NCBI GenBank assembly: GCA_002317225.1
Contig: DCIW01000072.1
Coordinates: 1 to 19,050 of the forward strand
From: Prevotellaceae bacterium UBA1716
GTDB taxonomy: Bacteria > Bacteroidota > Bacteroidia > Bacteroidales > Bacteroidaceae
Direction of reading: 5' to 3'
Length of the DNA stretch: 19,050 nt
Shown: piece after piece, positions 15,664-19,050 of the stretch
Layout of the letters: each line of letters begins with the position of its first letter
Numbering within the stretch: the stretch's first letter is position 1
Notes under the pieces: generated by a model
What the model saw: only the letters and a program-made list of their open reading frames with translations
The model's database searches: none
Told to the model about the DNA's origin: nothing
Made by a program: the position numbers and the translations under genes

Positions 15664-15697
15664 AGAGCTCTGTGAACAAACACAAAGCTCTTTTTTT
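15664..15697. terminator. Bidirectional terminator
   Basis: AGAGCTCTGTG (15664-15674) and CACAAAGCTCT (15681-15691) pair with one mismatch around a 6-base loop. Seven T follow on the forward strand and five A precede on the other side. It serves the lrp operon (+) and the convergent DUF3298 lipoprotein gene (-). Confidence 0.85.
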
Positions 15698-15708
15698 GTA
15701 TACATAAT

Positions 15709-16491
15709 TTATTTTCTTATATAGTCCTTCAATTCCTCATAGCTGAATGAGATTGTGGTGCAACCGACAGCGTAGGGGGCGATGTCGTATTGATTGTAGA
15801 AGAATGATACGCTATCCTTTTTGAGGAGGAAGTTTTCAGATACAAACATGCTTTCCATTTCGAGGTAGCCGAGAGCATGGAGAGAGTCAACAGTTGGAAC
15901 GCTAAGATTATCCATAAGGCGTTGGGTAAGTTTGTCGCAAAGAGTATAGGTGCAGGTATCGGTAAAGAACTCGTAAAGGTTGATTTTCTCTCCGGTATTT
16001 GCATCGAAACGTAGAATTGTAGTCACCATGGTAGGGTGGGCACCACCACCATAGAAGTCCTCGACAAGAGTGTAGTTTATAACTCCTTCTTTACCATATT
16101 CTGCCTTCCCGGTATAATGATCGTAGATTTCTGGAGCCATATCATCATTCTCGTATTCAGTTTGCAAGCGTGATATAAATGTGTCTACGGCCTTTTTACA
16201 ATCTGTTTCGTCTTTTTGGTTGAGGAATGTTTCGATAAGCAGGTTGTTTATCTTACGACAAACATCAGCATTCTCAATTGTCATTGTGTCCATAAACTCC
16301 ATATTAACTGTGATGTCATACGGAGGGACAATGATAGTATCACCGCTAACAGTCTCCTTCTCAACTTTTTCTGCCTTCACTTCTGCGGAAACATTAACGG
16401 TATGTATGTTATTCCATTTTTCATTGTTTGCACAAGAGTATGCAATAAGCACAACTATGCATCCAATCAACAAATATTGGGAACCTTTCAT
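15709..16491 (-). CDS. DUF3298/RsiV-like lipoprotein
   Basis: The product has 260 residues. The N-terminal signal peptide ends in a lipobox A-Y-S-C (Cys20), so it is probably a lipoprotein. The C-terminal part carries the DUF3298 signature G-G-G-A-H-P-T (the step before the conserved N-x-D-x-x-T-G), then D-A-N-T-G-E-K-I-N-L-Y-E-F-F. In Gram-positive bacteria this domain occurs in the anti-sigma factor RsiV, where it binds lysozyme; in Bacteroidales many family members are uncharacterised lipoproteins. A ligand-binding or cell-envelope role is inference. The upstream gene on the same strand ends 83 bases before, and no promoter is seen in between, so the two may be cotranscribed. Confidence 0.8.
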   Translation of the reverse strand: MKGSQYLLIGCIVVLIAYSCANNEKWNNIHTVNVSAEVKAEKVEKETVSGDTIIVPPYDITVNMEFMDTMTIENADVCRKINNLLIETFLNQKDETDCKKAVDTFISRLQTEYENDDMAPEIYDHYTGKAEYGKEGVINYTLVEDFYGGGAHPTMVTTILRFDANTGEKINLYEFFTDTCTYTLCDKLTQRLMDNLSVPTVDSLHALGYLEMESMFVSENFLLKKDSVSFFYNQYDIAPYAVGCTTISFSYEELKDYIRK

Positions 16492-16574
16492 TTCTTTTTG
16501 GTAATAAAATCTTTCTAATAATCCTAAATTTGAACCTTCTTATCTATTGGTAAAGAGTTTTCTCTATATATCAA

Positions 16575-17048
16575 TTACTCTTGAGTGCTTTCTTCTTGCT
16601 CCAGCGATTCTGGTTCTTCAACAACTTCAGCAGGTGTTTCTACCGATGGGGTAGGTTCGATAGAATCAATTACAACCTCTGTGTCTTTTTCAAGTTCGGG
16701 AAGAACAGGTTCTTCTTTCTGGATAAACTGCTCTTCTGCAATTGTGTCTTCCTTCGCGCCTTCGAATGCATGCATCTTTGGTTGAGGCTTGCGGTCAATC
16801 ACAACAATGGCAGCTGTTGCAATCACAGAAAGCAAGAGGAATGCAGTAGTGCTATGCTTAATAACTTTGCTTTCTGAATCAAACTTATATGAGATAGCAC
16901 AATATGCAGATGACAAAACAATCCAGAAGATATCTTCCCAAGTAATACCAAACATCAGGCAACGAAGAATCATAACAATGATGATTGTCACTGCTATAAC
17001 GAGACCTAAGTCTGCATACGAATTGCGCTTCTTCTTTTCTTCTGACAT
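16575..17048 (-). CDS. Small membrane protein with acidic C-terminal tail
   Basis: The product has 157 residues of unknown family. A Lys-rich N-terminus precedes three hydrophobic segments (about 13-33, 40-54 and 66-85). Residues 86-157 form a soluble tail rich in Glu, Pro and Val (E-E-P-V-L-P-E-L-E, E-V-V-E-E-P-E-S-L-E), likely disordered. Hydrophobicity and charge put the N-terminus in the cytoplasm and, with three crossings, the acidic tail in the periplasm; this is a prediction. It may form a unit with the downstream DUF3298 lipoprotein, which would also be outside the inner membrane. Confidence 0.7.
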   Translation of the reverse strand: MSEEKKKRNSYADLGLVIAVTIIIVMILRCLMFGITWEDIFWIVLSSAYCAISYKFDSESKVIKHSTTAFLLLSVIATAAIVVIDRKPQPKMHAFEGAKEDTIAEEQFIQKEEPVLPELEKDTEVVIDSIEPTPSVETPAEVVEEPESLEQEESTQE

Positions 17049-17070
17049 AGTGGTTTCTTTAATTCGATTG

Positions 17071-17078
17071 CAAAATTA
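17071..17078 (-). promoter_or_regulatory. -7 element of the membrane protein gene
   Basis: On the reverse strand TAATTTTG fits TAnnTTTG, 22 bases upstream of the ATG. No clear -33 is found at 19-21 bases. It probably drives both the small membrane protein and the DUF3298 lipoprotein gene. Confidence 0.5.
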
Positions 17079-17148
17079 GTTATTCTTAATTTAATATAAT
17101 AATGTATAGGTAATTATTTTTTCAAAAGACTAAAAAAGACAACAAAAA

Positions 17149-17179
17149 AGGTGTGCAAAGCAGTTTACTTTGCACACCT
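17149..17179 (-). terminator. Terminator of the decarboxylase operon
   Basis: AGGTGTGCAAAG and CTTTGCACACCT form a perfect 12-pair stem with a 7-base loop. On the reverse strand it is followed by TTTTTT. It lies about 30 bases after the stop codon of the beta subunit. Confidence 0.9.
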
Positions 17180-17207
17180 AATATTGAATTGTAAAGTGGA
17201 CTTGTTA

Positions 17208-18470
17208 TTACAATGACATTCCCTGGAGGAATGAGATAAGTACACCGGCAGCAACTGCAGAACCGATAACACCTGCTACATTTGAAGACATACAGTAGTT
17301 AAGAACGTGGTTCTTTGGATCGTACTTTGTAGAGATGAGGTTACATACACGGCTTGCCATAGGCACAGCAGAAAGACCAGTTGCACCGATGAGTGGGTTG
17401 ATCTTCTTCTTTGCGAAGAGGTTCCAAACCTTTACCATGCAGATACCTGAAGCGATAGAAAGACCGAATGCGAAGAAACCACCAACTACGATACCGATTG
17501 TAGTCCAGTTGAGGAATGCATCAACTGTCATTGTTGCACCTACACAGAGACCAAGGAATACTGTACAAGTGTTCATCACTGAGTTAGAGATTGTGTCGAA
17601 GAGACGGCTTGTATCTGAACCGATTTCCTTCAAGAGGTTACCGAACATAAGCATACCGATCAAAGAAACTGCTGATGGCACGAGGAGTGCAACGATAGTA
17701 GTTACTGCGATAGGGAAGATGATCTTGATAACCTTCTCATTCTTAATCTTGTTTGAAGGAGGGAAGAGCTTGTCCTGTTCCTTCATGTTGATACGAAGTT
17801 CCTTCTCAGAGCAGAGCAACTTAACCACGAGTGGGATGATTACAGGCACGAGTGCCATGTAAGAGTAAGCTGCAATAGCGATTGGAGCAAGGAGGTGTGG
17901 AGCCAACTTGATAGTTGTGAAGATAGCAGTAGGGCCATCAGCACCACCGATGATACCGAGAGCAGCAGCTTCCTTGATGTTGAATGCGCCAGAACCTACA
18001 GCACAAAGAAGTACTGCAAAGATACCGAGCTGAGCAGCAGCACCGAAGATAGCAAGCTTAAGGTTGCGGAGCATAGGGCCGAAGTCTGTAAGTGCACCTA
18101 CACCCATGAAGATTACTGGTGGAAGGAAACCTGTCTTGATAAGGAGATAGTAGAGGAAGTTCATCAAACCAAGTTCGTGAGCTACGTCATGGATAGACAT
18201 CTCCCAGATATTGTATTCCTGTCCGTGATAAAGAATCTTACCAGTCTCGTCAGCCTGAAGCACACCCATCTCACCGCCTGGGAAGTTTGCGATAAGCACA
18301 CCGAAGGCGATTGGGATGAGGAGCAATGGCTCGAAGTGCTTGACAATACCAAGGTACAAGAGTACGAAGGCAAGCAAGTACATGATGACATAAGTACCAT
18401 TAGCGGCTACGATGTCGCTAAAAGCAGTCATCTCATAGAGGTTATTTAATATGTTATAAATTGCGTCCAT
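17208..18470 (-). CDS. Na+-translocating decarboxylase beta subunit (OadB/MmdB/GcdB)
   Basis: The protein has 420 residues and is very hydrophobic, with about nine or more membrane segments. It is the ion-channel subunit that couples decarboxylation of a biotin-bound carboxyl group to Na+ export. Family signatures are G-P-M-L-R-N (131-136), G-G-A-D-G-P-T-A-I-F-T-T (175-186, with the essential Asp178) and N-P-L-I-G-A-T-G-L-S-A-V-P-M-A-S-R-V (358-375). A soluble loop lies around 220-247. It follows the alpha subunit by 7 bases. Oxaloacetate, methylmalonyl-CoA and glutaconyl-CoA decarboxylases share this subunit, so the substrate must be read from the alpha subunit, of which only the end is visible. 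Confidence 0.93.
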   Translation of the reverse strand: MDAIYNILNNLYEMTAFSDIVAANGTYVIMYLLAFVLLYLGIVKHFEPLLLIPIAFGVLIANFPGGEMGVLQADETGKILYHGQEYNIWEMSIHDVAHELGLMNFLYYLLIKTGFLPPVIFMGVGALTDFGPMLRNLKLAIFGAAAQLGIFAVLLCAVGSGAFNIKEAAALGIIGGADGPTAIFTTIKLAPHLLAPIAIAAYSYMALVPVIIPLVVKLLCSEKELRINMKEQDKLFPPSNKIKNEKVIKIIFPIAVTTIVALLVPSAVSLIGMLMFGNLLKEIGSDTSRLFDTISNSVMNTCTVFLGLCVGATMTVDAFLNWTTIGIVVGGFFAFGLSIASGICMVKVWNLFAKKKINPLIGATGLSAVPMASRVCNLISTKYDPKNHVLNYCMSSNVAGVIGSAVAAGVLISFLQGMSL

Positions 18471-18477
18471 TGTCTAA

Positions 18478-19050
18478 TTAAGCCATTTTCATGATTGGAT
18501 CATCTTCTTCAACTGAGTCGCCTGAGTTTGCGAGGATAGCAGTGATAGTACCTGCCTTGTCAGCACGGATAGCATTGAATGTCTTCATTGCCTCAATGTA
18601 ACCAAGTACGTCACCTGCCTGAACTGCATCGCCAACCTTCTTTGGAGTCTCAGAGTTGTCCTTTGTAAGGTAGAACTTACCCTCAAGTGGAGCGAGGATA
18701 TCTTCGCCTTCACCTGCTGGAGCTGCTGCGCCTGCTGCTGGAGCTGCTGCTGCAGGAACTGCATCGCCGTAAGCGATTTCAACCTTATAGTTAACACCGT
18801 TCACGTTAACAGTAACAGACTTAGGACCTTCAGCACCTACTGCTGGAGCATTCTTTGCAGCCTTACGCTTAGCGAGGTCAGCCTCGAAGTCTGCCTTAGC
18901 CTTACCAGACTTGTAAGCACGATACTGTTCTGGGTGCATAGAGAGTTCGAAGAGTTCTTCTTCATCCTGACCAAGTTCCCAACCGTTCTCCTGCATTTCC
19001 TTACGGAATTCATCGAGCTTGTCTGGATAGTAAGACTGTGGATCCTGAGT
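18478..19050 (-). CDS. Decarboxylase alpha subunit, C-terminal part (biotin domain), partial
   Basis: The frame is open to the window's right edge, so the N-terminal carboxyltransferase domain is missing from view. The visible 190 codons show the linker end of an OadA/PycB-type alpha subunit, with A/S-M-H-P-E-Q-Y-R-A-Y-K-S-G-K-A-K, a charged helix, a predicted small beta domain (V-T-V-N-V-N-G-V-N-Y), an Ala/Pro-rich hinge, and a biotinyl domain. The biotin lysine is in E-A-M-K-T (codon 18583-18585). The usual signature is E-A-M-K-M; the methionine after lysine is threonine here. The S-M-H-P-E-Q-Y stretch favours oxaloacetate decarboxylase alpha or a pyruvate carboxylase B-like protein over a separate methylmalonyl-CoA biotin carrier. 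Confidence 0.85.
   Translation of the reverse strand, partial: TQDPQSYYPDKLDEFRKEMQENGWELGQDEEELFELSMHPEQYRAYKSGKAKADFEADLAKRKAAKNAPAVGAEGPKSVTVNVNGVNYKVEIAYGDAVPAAAAPAAGAAAPAGEGEDILAPLEGKFYLTKDNSETPKKVGDAVQAGDVLGYIEAMKTFNAIRADKAGTITAILANSGDSVEEDDPIMKMA

Noticed and set aside
17895..18449. Forward open frame of 184 codons across the decarboxylase beta subunit
   Set aside because: It is antisense to strongly conserved membrane segments, so it is open only by codon bias.
1..19050. CRISPR array, tRNA, rRNA or phage genes
   Set aside because: No regularly spaced repeats, no cloverleaf with a CCA-type end, no rRNA-like blocks and no phage proteins were seen on either strand.

Overview
The window looks like chromosomal DNA of a member of the Bacteroidales, most likely a Prevotella-type organism. 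The evidence is: promoters of the Bacteroidetes form (TTTG, about 20 bases, TAnnTTTG); starts without purine-rich ribosome binding sites; lipoproteins with an outer-membrane-style lipobox; a secreted polysaccharide lyase ending in a type IX secretion-like C-terminal domain; and a Na+-translocating decarboxylase operon. The genus is an inference from style, not from a marker gene.

Layout. 1-167 is an edge stretch without a callable gene. 168-1490 (-) is a lipoprotein alpha/beta hydrolase. It is divergent from 2068-6825 (+), a 1585-residue PL11-type rhamnogalacturonan lyase with a long mosaic C-terminus. The 577 bases between them hold a promoter for each gene and a short gene-like remnant. Next come two tandem secreted YVTN/YncE-type beta-propellers (7128-8450 and 8460-9755, +), bracketed by two hairpin terminators with nearly the same stem. 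The reverse strand then carries two sulfur-assimilation genes, cysK (9829-10776) and an O-acetylhomoserine sulfhydrylase (10984-12267), each with a near-perfect promoter of its own. Divergent from these is a compact forward-strand run (12530-15456): nitroreductase, DUF2520 Rossmann protein, KdsC-like phosphatase, Maf nucleotide pyrophosphatase and an Lrp/AsnC regulator. This run ends in a probable 189-base MITE whose terminal repeat supplies the regulator's stop codon. The reverse strand then carries a DUF3298/RsiV-like lipoprotein, a small acidic-tailed membrane protein, and the end of a biotin-dependent decarboxylase operon: the beta subunit and the C-terminal biotin domain of the alpha subunit, which runs off the right edge.

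How the genes fit together. The lyase is an extracellular pectin (RG-I) degrader without SusC/SusD partners in view. The two propellers may be surface or periplasmic binding proteins, but their role is unknown. cysK and metY handle sulfide incorporation into cysteine and homocysteine. KdsC feeds lipid A/LPS Kdo synthesis, and Maf is a house-cleaning pyrophosphatase. The decarboxylase pair couples decarboxylation to Na+ export. The least explained items are the paired propellers, the duplicated unnamed domain in the lyase, the MITE, and a G/C-rich interspersed repeat found twice.
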